A stretch of DNA of 64,000 nt from a bacterium (GTDB lineage: Bacteria > Bacillota_I > Bacilli_A > RF39 > UBA660), in the NCBI GenBank assembly GCA_019423565.1, contig JAHZBE010000006.1:27586-91585 (forward strand). Direction: 5' to 3'. The notes beneath the pieces are model-generated. The model ran no database searches. It saw only the letters and a program-made list of their open reading frames with translations, and was not told the DNA's origin. Of the stretch, positions 1-8,636 are shown one piece after another. Both the position numbers and the translations under genes were made by a program. Position 1 is the first letter of the stretch. Each line of letters opens with the position of its first letter.

Positions 1-370
1 CGTTTATGTTGAATTTCATATTGAGGACCATCAAATATTTAAAAGAGATGGTAATGATGTTTATATGGAATTGCCTATAAACATAGTAGAAGCAACTTTA
101 GGATGTAAGAAAGATGTTCCTTTAATGAAAGAAAGTATAGTATTAAATATACCAGAAGGAACTCAAAATGGAGATAAGCATAGAATTAAAGGAAAAGGTG
201 TTCCATACATTAATTCATCAAAAGTTGGAGACATGTATATTGTTATAAAAGTTGTTATACCAACTAAACTTGATAAGAATCAAAGAGAATTATTTAATGA
301 ATTATCTAAAACTAATTTAGATGATAATAATGATTTCATAACAAGATTTAGGAAATTTTTTAGAAGGTAA
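1..370 (+). CDS. dnaJ: DnaJ co-chaperone, C-terminal part (5' end outside the window)
   Basis: The reading frame is open from base 2 with no start, so only about the last 122 residues are present. They match the second C-terminal beta-domain and dimerisation tail of DnaJ: an ELPI..VEATLG segment, then a glycine-rich stretch with GTQNGDKHRIKGKGVP and an acidic tail. DnaJ stimulates the ATPase of DnaK and delivers unfolded clients to it in the cytoplasm. The J-domain and zinc-finger region would lie upstream. A hairpin terminator follows directly. In B. subtilis dnaJ is followed by prmA, rsmE and mtaB; here rsmE and mtaB lie a few kb downstream, which supports the call. An internal ATG at 65 is not the real start. 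Confidence 0.9.
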   Translation, partial: VYVEFHIEDHQIFKRDGNDVYMELPINIVEATLGCKKDVPLMKESIVLNIPEGTQNGDKHRIKGKGVPYINSSKVGDMYIVIKVVIPTKLDKNQRELFNELSKTNLDDNNDFITRFRKFFRR

Positions 371-398
371 AAGAGAAAAATCTCTTTTACTTTTTTTC
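367..398 (+). terminator. Rho-independent terminator after dnaJ
   Basis: A perfect 10-bp stem (GTAAAAGAGA with TCTCTTTTAC, loop AAAA) overlaps the dnaJ stop codon and is followed by a run of seven T. Confidence 0.85.
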
Positions 399-462
399 TT
401 TAAAAAGATTGTATGTAATAAATTTATATGATAAAATATAACTATAGAAAGTAGGGGTATTG

Positions 463-2193
463 ATGCTAGGAAAAATAATTTCAATTGAGGGAAATAAAGT
501 TAAAATAGAATTATCTATTGATATTTCAAACAAAATTAATTTATTAAATTTACATGTTGCTTTTGAATGTCAAGATAAAAAAATAATAGGGGAAATAATA
601 TCATTAGATTTAAAATATGCAACTGTTATGCTTGTTGGTGAAATTCAAAACAATACATTTATTTCAGGTGTTAATTCAAAACCATCTTTTGCATCGTCAA
701 TAAGAGTTATTAACAAAAATGAATTGGAATTAATAACTGATAGTTCAAATTTAGAATATGCAGTTAATTTTGGTAGAATTCCTTTATATTCCAATTATCC
801 ATTAAATTTAAATCCAGAAAGCTTTTTTTCTAATCATTCTTGTATAGTGGGTAACTCTGGAAGTGGTAAATCATGTGCAGTTGCTAGATTATTGCAAAAT
901 ATTTTTTCAAATAAGATTAAACCTAAAACAAATATATTTATATTTGATGTATTTGGTGAATATCATAATGCTTTAGCTAATTATGGAATAATAAATTATA
1001 AATCATATACTACTGATAGATCAGATAAGACAAGTGAACTTATAAAAATACCAATATGGCTTTTAAATGTAGAAGATTTAGCATTGTTACTTGAAATAGA
1101 AAATTATATACAACTACCAATAATAGAAAAAATGTTAAGAGTTGTTACTATATTTTCAAAAGAGAAAGAAGAACAGGAAAAATGTAAAGATGATATAATT
1201 GCAAGAGCAATTCTTGAAATATTGTATAGTGGAAGACAACCTGTACAATTAAGGGATCAAGTTATGGCCATATTGACCAATTTTGGAACTGATACTTTAA
1301 ATCTTGAAACTAAAGTTATTGTTCCAGGATGGACAAGAACTTTGAAACAGTGTTTGCAACTTGATAAAGATGGAAAAATACAGGAAATTCAATTAGTGTC
1401 TGAATTTATTGGTAGATTTGTTTCATCAGATATTGAATTAGATTTACCAAATGGTAATATGTACTATACGCTTGAAAATTTATATGAAGCGTTAGAACTT
1501 GCATTTATATCAGAAGGAGCATTAAAAAGTGATGCAATATATGATAAAGTAAATTCAATTAAAGTAAGATTAAAGTCAATAATAGAAGGTGAATTTGGTG
1601 ATTATTTTAGATATGATCATTTTGTTACCAAAGAAGAATATATAGAATCATTAAATAATAATGGTGAAAATCAAATTGTGAATTTTAATATAAATTCTAT
1701 AACAGATAGACAAGCTAAAATTATAATTAAAGTTTTATCTAAAATGTTTTTAGAATATTCATTTAGAGTAGAGCCTCGTGCAAGCAAACCAATTCATATT
1801 TTTATTGAAGAAGCACATAGATATGTTCAAAATGACAATGATGTAAAGCTTATTGGTTATAATATATTTGAAAAAATTGCAAAAGAAGGAAGAAAATATG
1901 GAGTTATTTTGTGTTTAATAACACAAAGACCATCAGAACTTAGCGATACAACTATGTCACAATGTTCAAATTATATAATCTTAAGATTGATTAATCCAAA
2001 TGATATTTCATATGTTAGAAAAATTGTTCCTAATGTAACAGAAGAAATGCTAGATAAGATTAAATCATTACAACCAGGTTTTTCATTAATGTTTGGTAGT
2101 GCATTTAAAGTACCAATTGTTGTTAAATTTGATTTGCCAAATCCAAGACCATATAGTGATAGTATTCATATAAAAGAAACATGGTATAAATAA
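463..2193 (+). CDS. herA: HerA-like hexameric DNA-translocating ATPase (DUF87)
   Basis: A protein of about 577 residues. It has a small beta-rich N-terminal domain (HAS-barrel-like, about residues 1-100), then a P-loop VGNSGSGKS (about 129-137) and a Walker B strand IFIEEAHRY (about 447-453), followed by a sensor-type stretch LCLITQRPSEL. This is the HerA/FtsK-superfamily DUF87 layout: a ring ATPase that moves along duplex DNA, usually with a nuclease such as NurA, or as part of defence systems. No NurA, SIR2 or other nuclease partner is adjacent, so the pathway is open. I prefer ATG 463 over a TTG at 460 because GGGG lies 5 nt upstream of it. It ends at a terminator shared with the convergent AAA+ gene. 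Confidence 0.85.
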   Translation: MLGKIISIEGNKVKIELSIDISNKINLLNLHVAFECQDKKIIGEIISLDLKYATVMLVGEIQNNTFISGVNSKPSFASSIRVINKNELELITDSSNLEYAVNFGRIPLYSNYPLNLNPESFFSNHSCIVGNSGSGKSCAVARLLQNIFSNKIKPKTNIFIFDVFGEYHNALANYGIINYKSYTTDRSDKTSELIKIPIWLLNVEDLALLLEIENYIQLPIIEKMLRVVTIFSKEKEEQEKCKDDIIARAILEILYSGRQPVQLRDQVMAILTNFGTDTLNLETKVIVPGWTRTLKQCLQLDKDGKIQEIQLVSEFIGRFVSSDIELDLPNGNMYYTLENLYEALELAFISEGALKSDAIYDKVNSIKVRLKSIIEGEFGDYFRYDHFVTKEEYIESLNNNGENQIVNFNINSITDRQAKIIIKVLSKMFLEYSFRVEPRASKPIHIFIEEAHRYVQNDNDVKLIGYNIFEKIAKEGRKYGVILCLITQRPSELSDTTMSQCSNYIILRLINPNDISYVRKIVPNVTEEMLDKIKSLQPGFSLMFGSAFKVPIVVKFDLPNPRPYSDSIHIKETWYK

Positions 2194-2232
2194 AAAATGT
2201 AGGACTTATAATTAAAGTTCTACATTTTCTTT
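2192..2232. terminator. Bidirectional terminator between herA and the Clp-like gene
   Basis: A 13-bp hairpin (AAAATGTAGGACT with AGTTCTACATTTT, one G-U pair) has A-tracts on one side and T-tracts on the other. It overlaps the end of the minus-strand gene and serves both convergent genes. Confidence 0.75.
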
Positions 2233-3162
2233 TTCTAAATATTCTTTAAATATTTCTTTAAATTTAACAATCTCTTTTTGTACTACATCTGAGTATACAC
2301 TATTACAATTTTTTATTGCTGCATATATATGTCTAAATGTAACTATATCTGAGTTTTCAAATCTAGCATATGTAAAGCATTTTGATAAAAGTGCGAGCGA
2401 AACATCTGGATATCTTGAATTATTTTCATAAACCCTTTTATATTCACTTGTCATATCAACTATAAATTTACATACTTGTTCTAATAAATAAGTTGTGTAT
2501 GGCCATCTAACACCAGTTGATTTTTCGATTTTTTTTGTTGTACCAACAAGAATTTTTACAGTTGTTTCTTGATCTGGTTCTGCAACTTCTATTCTTTCAA
2601 AACGTCTTAAGAATGCTTTATCTTTAAGTAAGTTTTCTTCAAATTCTTGAGTAGTAGTCGCACCAATTATTTTTATGTCACCTCTATCAAGACCTGGTTT
2701 TAACATATTTAGAAAGTCAACATCACCATTTTTTGATGCTGTAACAAGTGTATGTATTTCATCAATAAATAGAATTATATCTTTTTTACCCATTATTTCA
2801 TTAATTAAAAGTTGAAGTTTAGAATCTTCGACACCATCATTTGTATATGTTCCAAGTAATGAAGAAGTATTAATTTTATATATTTTTGTATTTAATAGTG
2901 CATTAGGTACTTCTTTTCTTTGAATTAAATAATTTAGTCCTTCAACAATAGCAGTTTTACCTATACCTGGTTTACCTGTTAAAACAGCAGATTTTTCAGG
3001 GCTAAGTAATACAAGTATTAATTTTTTTATTTCTTCTTCTCTAGCAATAGCGGGATTAGTAACATATTCTTTTTTACTTAAGTCTTCTGCATAAGTATTA
3101 AGCATACTAAATCCATTTGAAAATGGGCTAGGATTATATTCCATAAAATCATTATTATCCAT
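2212..3162 (-). CDS. Single-ring AAA+ ATPase related to the D1 domain of ClpB/ClpC
   Basis: A protein of 316 residues. Walker A is GKPGIGKT (63-70) and Walker B is ILFIDEIHTL (D134, E135). The segment IGATTTQEFEENLLKDKAFLRRFERIEV, described here by its key residues, carries the sensor 1 and arginine-finger region typical of Clp/Hsp100 D1. There is no Clp N-domain, no M-domain and no second AAA+ ring, so it is far shorter than ClpB or ClpC (about 800 residues) and is not simply truncated: it has its own start, an AAGGAGA ribosome site and a terminator. It probably acts as a remodelling ATPase with an unknown partner. It stands alone on the minus strand between herA and rsmE. Confidence 0.75.
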   Translation of the reverse strand: MDNNDFMEYNPSPFSNGFSMLNTYAEDLSKKEYVTNPAIAREEEIKKLILVLLSPEKSAVLTGKPGIGKTAIVEGLNYLIQRKEVPNALLNTKIYKINTSSLLGTYTNDGVEDSKLQLLINEIMGKKDIILFIDEIHTLVTASKNGDVDFLNMLKPGLDRGDIKIIGATTTQEFEENLLKDKAFLRRFERIEVAEPDQETTVKILVGTTKKIEKSTGVRWPYTTYLLEQVCKFIVDMTSEYKRVYENNSRYPDVSLALLSKCFTYARFENSDIVTFRHIYAAIKNCNSVYSDVVQKEIVKFKEIFKEYLEKENVEL

Positions 3163-3299
3163 ATATCATTCTCCTTAACAATATTAGTATACCAAAATAT
3201 GACATTTTTTACTAGTAAAATTTTGTAAAGAAACATAAATGTTCGTAAAATTCATTGTTTATTATTTTTTTCTAATTTATAATGAAAGTGGTGATAAAT

Positions 3300-4007
3300 A
3301 TGCAGAGATATTTTGCAGTAGATAAAGATTTAAATATTAGTGATAAAGATAAACATCATATAATAAATGTAATGAGAATGAAAATAAATGACAAAATAGA
3401 AATTGTATATGATGAAAAAGTTTATTTGTGTGAGATAAATGATATATCCAAAAAAGATGTAAGTTATAGTGTAAAAGATATTATTGATGTAAATAATGAA
3501 CTTCCTGTAAAGGTAACAATAGCAGTTTCTTTAGTAAATGAAAAGAAACTTGATTTTATTTTACAAAAGTGTACAGAACTTGGTATATATGATTTTATAC
3601 TTGTAAGTTCTGATAGAAGTAAAATAAAAATTGACGGAAAAGAAAACAAGAAAATAGAGAGATGGAATACAATTACAAAGGAAGCAGCAGAACAATCCCA
3701 TAGAAATATTAAGCCTGTTATTAAAGGTATTATGTCTATAAATGAGGTATCAAAATTGGATTATGATTTAAAACTTACATGTTCAACAAAAGAAAATGAA
3801 AAAACTATTAAAAATGTGTTACAAAATTCGACAAATTGTGATAAAATTATCATAGTGGTTGGTCCCGAAGGTGGACTTACTAATTATGAGGAAGAAATTT
3901 TAAAAGAAAATAATTATATTCCTATTACTTTAGGTAACTTAATTTTAAGGACGGAAACTGTTCCAATGTATATTATGAGTTTAATAAATTATGAGGTGTC
4001 ACTATGA
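3300..4007 (+). CDS. rsmE: 16S rRNA (uracil1498-N3)-methyltransferase RsmE
   Basis: A protein of about 235 residues. It starts MQRYF as RsmE proteins do, has an N-terminal PUA-like domain (about 1-70) and a SPOUT methyltransferase domain whose SAM-binding trefoil knot is seen in VVGPEGGLTNYEEE and LGNLILRTETVPMYI near the C terminus. It methylates U1498 of 16S rRNA in the 30S subunit. An ATG at 3282 lies in frame, but GTGGTGAT placed just before ATG 3300 and the family start favour 3300. Its stop overlaps the start of the next gene (ATGA), so the two are translationally coupled. dnaJ and mtaB nearby match the B. subtilis order. Confidence 0.92.
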   Translation: MQRYFAVDKDLNISDKDKHHIINVMRMKINDKIEIVYDEKVYLCEINDISKKDVSYSVKDIIDVNNELPVKVTIAVSLVNEKKLDFILQKCTELGIYDFILVSSDRSKIKIDGKENKKIERWNTITKEAAEQSHRNIKPVIKGIMSINEVSKLDYDLKLTCSTKENEKTIKNVLQNSTNCDKIIIVVGPEGGLTNYEEEILKENNYIPITLGNLILRTETVPMYIMSLINYEVSL

Positions 4008-4711
4008 TTAATATTAGTTTTATGTTATATGATTTTTCAGAAATGGATAGAAGTAGTTTAATACTTTTATTTTTAATAATTCTTGTTTTTTTAATGATTG
4101 TTAGTATTACTGTCATAAATTTAATAACAAAAAGTAAAAATAAAAAATATGATATAAGTAATAAAAATATAAAAAAATATTCTGAACTTATTAATGATGA
4201 AATATTAGTTGATAAAGATAAGGAAATAAGTGAAGAAATAGAGTCTTTAGAACTTGACGAACCAAAAGAAGAAGTCATTGTTACAAAACCAAATAGTATT
4301 GAAGAAATATCAAGATTAATTGAAGATACTTTGGAACAAGAACCTATAGATTTAACTAAATTTGAAGAAGAACAAGAAAAAGATGCGATTATAAGTTATG
4401 ATGAACTTGTTAAAAGAGCAGGCGCTAAGAAGATAATTTATAGAGCAGAAACAAAAGCAGAAGAAAAAAAAGAACCAGTAGTAACCATAAAAGAAGAAAA
4501 CAATAATGAAAAAAAGATTAATAAAGAATATTCAAGTACCTTTAAAGCATCTCAAATAGTTTCACCAATATATGGTATTAAGAAAACAGAAAATATTGAA
4601 GAAAATTTCATTGATTTAGAAGAGTTTAAATTAGATGAAACAAAAAGTGAAGAAGAAAGAGAAAATGAGTTTTTAGGAAACTTAAAAACATTTAGAAATA
4701 ATCTTGACTAA
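4004..4711 (+). CDS. Single-pass membrane protein with a long acidic tail, function unknown
   Basis: A protein of 235 residues that I do not recognise. One hydrophobic segment (about residues 20-43) is followed by a short Lys-rich stretch and then a long, low-complexity tail rich in Glu and Lys, probably disordered and cytoplasmic by the positive-inside rule. It overlaps rsmE by 4 nt and is followed by a terminator, so it is co-transcribed with rsmE. The position between rsmE and mtaB and the topology recall small envelope or division scaffolds of Firmicutes, but no motif supports a specific role. Confidence 0.75.
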   Translation: MINISFMLYDFSEMDRSSLILLFLIILVFLMIVSITVINLITKSKNKKYDISNKNIKKYSELINDEILVDKDKEISEEIESLELDEPKEEVIVTKPNSIEEISRLIEDTLEQEPIDLTKFEEEQEKDAIISYDELVKRAGAKKIIYRAETKAEEKKEPVVTIKEENNNEKKINKEYSSTFKASQIVSPIYGIKKTENIEENFIDLEEFKLDETKSEEERENEFLGNLKTFRNNLD

Positions 4712-4732
4712 TTAAAAAGTTATGATATCATA

Positions 4733-4762
4733 AAACAGTAATTATTTACTGTTTTTGTTTTA
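4733..4762 (+). terminator. Terminator upstream of mtaB
   Basis: A 9-bp hairpin AAACAGTAA / TTACTGTTT with loop TTAT, then a T-rich run. It ends the rsmE operon about 13 nt before the mtaB start. Confidence 0.7.
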
Positions 4763-4774
4763 AGGAGGTATATT

Positions 4775-6079
4775 ATGAAAGTTGGATTTTGTTCATTAGG
4801 TTGTAAAGTTAATGCATATGAAACAGAGTACGCAATTAATGAATTTAAAAAAAGAGGTTATGAGATAGTATCTTTTGATGATTATGCAGATGTTTATGTA
4901 GTAAATACTTGTTCTGTTACTAATGCAAGTGATCAAAAAAGTAGAAAAATGCTTAGAAGTGCATGTAATAAAAATAAGAATGCTGTTGTTGTTGCGATGG
5001 GTTGTTATGCTCAGGTTAATTCAAAAGTAATAGAAGATATAGATGGTGTTTCAATAATTATAGGTAATAAGGATAAAAATAAAATAGTAGACTTAGTAGA
5101 AGAATATATAAAAGATAATAAAAAAATAGAAAATATTTATGATTTATTTCATACATCTTTTGAAGATATGTATTTAGATAAATTTGAAAATCATACAAGA
5201 GCATTTGTTAAGATTCAAGATGGATGTAATAACTTTTGTTCATATTGTATAATTCCATATACAAGAGGTAATGTAAGAAGTAAGAAAAAAGAAAATGTAA
5301 TAAGCGAAATAAAAGCACTTGTTAAAAATGGTTATAAAGAAGTTGTATTAACTGGAATACATACAGGTCATTATGGTCAAGATTTAAAAGAATATGATTT
5401 TAGTGATTTACTTTTAGAGTTAGAACAAATAGATGGTTTAGAAAGAATTAGAATATCATCAATTGAAATAACAGAATTAACAGATAAATTTATGGATGTA
5501 CTTAAAACAAGTAAAAAAATAGTTAATCATATTCATATTCCACTTCAAAGTGGTTGTGATAAGATTTTAAAAGCAATGAATAGAAAATATGATATGCAGT
5601 ATTTTATTAATAAAATAAATCAAATTAGAAGTATTAGAAAAGACATAGCAATAACAAGTGATGTTATAGTAGGTTTTCCAGGTGAAACAGATGAAGATTT
5701 TAATATAACAAAAGAAAATATTAAGAAAATTAAATTTACTGAACTTCATGTATTTCCATATTCAAAAAGAGAAGGTACACCAGCTGCGATTATGAAAAAT
5801 CAAATAGATGGGAATGTTAAAAAGCAAAGAGTAAAAGAATTAATTGAAGTAAGTGAAGAATTAAAAAATGAATATTATAAAAAATTTATAGGTAAATCTT
5901 TAGAAGTATTAGTCGAAACATATTCTGATGGATATTTAATTGGTCATTTATCAAACTATGGTAAAGTTAAATTTAAAGGTGATGAAAGTTTTTTACATAG
6001 TCTTGTAATGGTTAAATTAAATGATTACATAAATGATGAATTTATGGGTGGACTTGTAAAAGAAGAAATATTAGCTTAA
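4775..6079 (+). CDS. mtaB: tRNA t6A37 methylthiotransferase MtaB
   Basis: A protein of 434 residues with the three-domain methylthiotransferase layout. The N-terminal UPF0004 domain has three conserved cysteines (SLGCKVNAYE, NTCSVTNASD, AMGCYAQ). The radical SAM domain has CNNFCSYC (CxxxCxxC), and a C-terminal TRAM-like domain follows. It inserts a methylthio group into t6A at position 37 of ANN-decoding tRNAs. The KVNA and TCSVT motifs place it with MtaB (YqeV) rather than MiaB. It has an AAGGAGG ribosome site. Its place after rsmE is conserved with B. subtilis. Confidence 0.92.
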   Translation: MKVGFCSLGCKVNAYETEYAINEFKKRGYEIVSFDDYADVYVVNTCSVTNASDQKSRKMLRSACNKNKNAVVVAMGCYAQVNSKVIEDIDGVSIIIGNKDKNKIVDLVEEYIKDNKKIENIYDLFHTSFEDMYLDKFENHTRAFVKIQDGCNNFCSYCIIPYTRGNVRSKKKENVISEIKALVKNGYKEVVLTGIHTGHYGQDLKEYDFSDLLLELEQIDGLERIRISSIEITELTDKFMDVLKTSKKIVNHIHIPLQSGCDKILKAMNRKYDMQYFINKINQIRSIRKDIAITSDVIVGFPGETDEDFNITKENIKKIKFTELHVFPYSKREGTPAAIMKNQIDGNVKKQRVKELIEVSEELKNEYYKKFIGKSLEVLVETYSDGYLIGHLSNYGKVKFKGDESFLHSLVMVKLNDYINDEFMGGLVKEEILA

Positions 6080-6106
6080 AGGTACTTAAAAAATGTACCT
6101 TTTTTT
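6078..6106 (+). terminator. Terminator after mtaB
   Basis: An 8-bp stem AAAGGTAC / GTACCTTT with a 9-nt loop and a T-run, overlapping the mtaB stop codon. Confidence 0.8.
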
Positions 6107-6134
6107 GATATAATTAAGTTTAGTGAGGTTAAGT

Positions 6135-8327
6135 ATGAAAGACTATATAAAAGGAACATTTAAAAAGATTATATTTAAGTCAGATCAAAATTATATAATA
6201 GGTTTATTTAAAGTTAGTGATACAAATACTGCTGATTTAGAAGAATATATTGGTTCAACTATAACATTTACTGGGTATTTTCATGAACTTACTATAGACG
6301 AAAAATACATGTTTTATGGTGAACTTGTAGATAATCCAAAATATGGACTTCAATATAAAGTAAATGAATATGAAAGAGTTAAACCAGAGGGAAAAGATGC
6401 AATTATTGATTTTTTATCAAGTGATTTATTTCCTGGAGTAGGTGAAAAAAGTGCTAAACAAATAGTAAATACTTTAGGTGATGAGACATTAAATTTAATA
6501 ATGGAAGATTATTCTAACCTTTTACTTGTACCAAATATGAAAGAAGCAAAAGCAAAAAATATACATGATATATTAAGTAAGTATAATGAAAGTTATGATA
6601 CAATTATATATCTTACTTCAATAGGCTTTTCTATGAAAGATTCAATGCTTATATATAATAATTATAAAGAAATGACAAAATATATAATAGAAGAAGATGT
6701 ATATTCCATAATAGATGATATTGATGAAATAAATTTTGCCAAAATAGAATTAGTTCGTAAAAATCTTAATATAAGTGATTTAGATGGAAGAAGAATTATG
6801 GCACTTGTTATATATGTAATGAACGATTTATGTTTTAAAAATGGAGATACATTTCTTTACTTTGATGAAATATATGATGGAGTTATTAAACTACTTGACT
6901 ATGAATTTAGTAAAGACGAATTTTATGATATTTTAATAGAAATTGCAAATACGGGTAAAATAAAAATTGAAGAAGACGAATATTATTTAAAAGAATATTT
7001 TGATTCAGAAAATAATATAGCAAATACAATTTATCATTTAACTAATAAAAATGATACAAAGTATAAAAAAATCGAAAAAGAAATTGAATCACTTGAAAAT
7101 TATTTTGATGTTTCTTATAATGAAAAACAAATTTTAGCAATTAAAAATGCTTATGAAAAAAATTTCAGTATAATAACAGGTGGACCAGGAACAGGTAAAA
7201 CAACTATAATAAAGGCAATTGTAGAACTTTATAGAAGACTACATAAATATAGTTATGATGAGCTTACTAGTAAACTTATATTACTTGCGCCAACTGGAAG
7301 AGCAGCTAAAAGAATGAGTGAATCATGTCTTCTTCCAGCATATACAATACATAGATTTTTAAAATGGAATAAAGAATCTAATAAGTTTTTAGTAAATGAA
7401 AGTAATAAATCTAATGCAGAATTTGTAATAATAGATGAAGTAAGTATGATTGATGTTAATTTACTTGATAATTTATTTAAAGGACTTAGTAAAAATATAA
7501 AAATAGTTATGATAGGTGATTATAATCAGCTTGAAAGTGTTGGACCAGGTAAAGTATTAAAAGATTTAATTGATAGTGATATGATTAATGTAACTTTTTT
7601 AAATGAACTTTATAGACAAGATGAAAATTCTTATATAGCAACTCTCGCTTCAGAAATAAAGAAAAATGATTTAAGTGAAGACTTTTTAACTAAAAAAGAA
7701 GATTATAGTTTTATAGAGGCAAATGCATCTAATTTAAAAAAATATATTGAAAAAGTATGTTTAATGGCAATAGAAAAAGGATATTCATCTGATGATATAC
7801 AACTATTAGCGCCAATGTATAAGGGTGAAAATGGTATAGATAATTTAAATAAATTACTTCAAAGTATATTTAATCCTGATAGAGGACAAAATAGTATTGT
7901 ATCAAAAGATATAATTTATAGAGAAAATGATAAAATTTTACAACTTGAAAATGATCCTGATAATAATGTATTTAATGGTGATATCGGTTATATCATGGAT
8001 ATTACTGGAAGTACAATAACAGTAGATTTTGATGGTAATATTGTAAAGTATACACCAAAAGATTTTATTAAAATTAAACATGGATACGCAATTAGTATTC
8101 ATAAAGCACAAGGTAGTGAATTTAAACTTGTTATATTACCAATAATCTTTTCATATAGAATTATGCTTTATAAAAAAATAATTTATACAGCAGTAACAAG
8201 AGCAAGAAATAATTTAACTATTATTGGTGATCCATCATCTTTTGTCTATGCCGTTAATAATGAAAACGTATATGAAAGAAAAACTAAATTAAAAGATAGA
8301 TTATTATCATATTTAATGAATATTTAA
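6135..8327 (+). CDS. recD2: RecD2 (YrrC-type) ATP-dependent 5'-3' DNA helicase
   Basis: A protein of about 730 residues. The N-terminal region has helix-hairpin-helix motifs (LFPGVGEKSAKQIV), as RecD2 proteins do. The helicase core starts at Walker A GGPGTGKTT (about residue 348), continues with Walker B VIIDEVSMID and VMIGDYNQLESVGPG, and ends with the SF1B motifs GYAISIHKAQGSEF and YTAVTRARNNL. RecD2 is the RecBC-independent RecD paralogue involved in replication-fork and mismatch-repair functions. GTG 6123 is in frame, but GAGGTT sits 4-5 nt before ATG 6135, so I use that start. The gene has its own unit between two terminator-like hairpins. Confidence 0.92.
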   Translation: MKDYIKGTFKKIIFKSDQNYIIGLFKVSDTNTADLEEYIGSTITFTGYFHELTIDEKYMFYGELVDNPKYGLQYKVNEYERVKPEGKDAIIDFLSSDLFPGVGEKSAKQIVNTLGDETLNLIMEDYSNLLLVPNMKEAKAKNIHDILSKYNESYDTIIYLTSIGFSMKDSMLIYNNYKEMTKYIIEEDVYSIIDDIDEINFAKIELVRKNLNISDLDGRRIMALVIYVMNDLCFKNGDTFLYFDEIYDGVIKLLDYEFSKDEFYDILIEIANTGKIKIEEDEYYLKEYFDSENNIANTIYHLTNKNDTKYKKIEKEIESLENYFDVSYNEKQILAIKNAYEKNFSIITGGPGTGKTTIIKAIVELYRRLHKYSYDELTSKLILLAPTGRAAKRMSESCLLPAYTIHRFLKWNKESNKFLVNESNKSNAEFVIIDEVSMIDVNLLDNLFKGLSKNIKIVMIGDYNQLESVGPGKVLKDLIDSDMINVTFLNELYRQDENSYIATLASEIKKNDLSEDFLTKKEDYSFIEANASNLKKYIEKVCLMAIEKGYSSDDIQLLAPMYKGENGIDNLNKLLQSIFNPDRGQNSIVSKDIIYRENDKILQLENDPDNNVFNGDIGYIMDITGSTITVDFDGNIVKYTPKDFIKIKHGYAISIHKAQGSEFKLVILPIIFSYRIMLYKKIIYTAVTRARNNLTIIGDPSSFVYAVNNENVYERKTKLKDRLLSYLMNI

Positions 8328-8395
8328 TTCTCTTTAGTAAATAATATAAATGGCATTATTTTTGCCAAAATCAGATTATTAAAGAGGTGAAACAA

Positions 8396-8554
8396 ATGAA
8401 AAAAACACTAGGAATGATGGTACTTGGAGCCGGTATGGGTGCAGCATCAGTTTATATGTATGACCAATATAAATCTGGTAACTTAAATAAAATAGCTAAA
8501 AAGGTTAGTAAAGCCGGCAGGGATGTATCAAAAATGATAGATGATCTGAACTAA
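8396..8554 (+). CDS. Small membrane-anchored protein (52 residues)
   Basis: A short gene with a strong GAGGTG ribosome site 5 nt before the ATG and its own terminator. The protein starts MKKTLGMMVLGAGMGAASVYMY, described here as a glycine-rich hydrophobic segment of about 17 residues, followed by a basic and amphipathic tail (KIAKKVSKAGRDVSKMIDDLN). The pattern suggests an N-terminally membrane-anchored peptide with a cytoplasmic helix, reminiscent of short YtxH-like proteins, though too short to assign. It stands between recD2 and mutS. Confidence 0.7.
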   Translation: MKKTLGMMVLGAGMGAASVYMYDQYKSGNLNKIAKKVSKAGRDVSKMIDDLN

Positions 8555-8583
8555 GAAAAAATCAAATGATTTTTTCTTTTTTT
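8555..8583 (+). terminator. Terminator after the 52-residue gene
   Basis: A 9-bp perfect stem GAAAAAATC / GATTTTTTC, loop AAAT, then a T-run, directly after the stop codon. Confidence 0.8.
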
Positions 8584-8609
8584 ATCTGTTTTTTCTTTTT
8601 AAAATTTGT

Positions 8610-8615
8610 TATAAT
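8610..8615 (+). promoter_or_regulatory. Probable -10 element of the mutS promoter
   Basis: A consensus TATAAT lies about 20 nt before the mutS start, with only a weak -35 (TGTTTT-like, about 17 bp upstream). It follows the previous terminator directly. Confidence 0.5.
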
Positions 8616-8636
8616 AGTGGCTAGTAGGTGAAGTAT

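Noticed and set aside
3973..4278. Minus-strand hydrophobic open frame opposite the rsmE-linked membrane protein gene.
   Set aside because: Lies opposite a gene translationally coupled to rsmE and shows Ser/Ile/Leu-rich shadow composition without start signals.
8351..8367. TGGCA...TTGCC with GG and GC 12 bp apart, a fit to a sigma-54 -24/-12 promoter before the 52-residue gene.
   Set aside because: The piece is also a plain inverted repeat (TGGCA/TGCCA), one such match in 64 kb is not surprising, and no sigma-54 activator or sigma-54 gene is visible.
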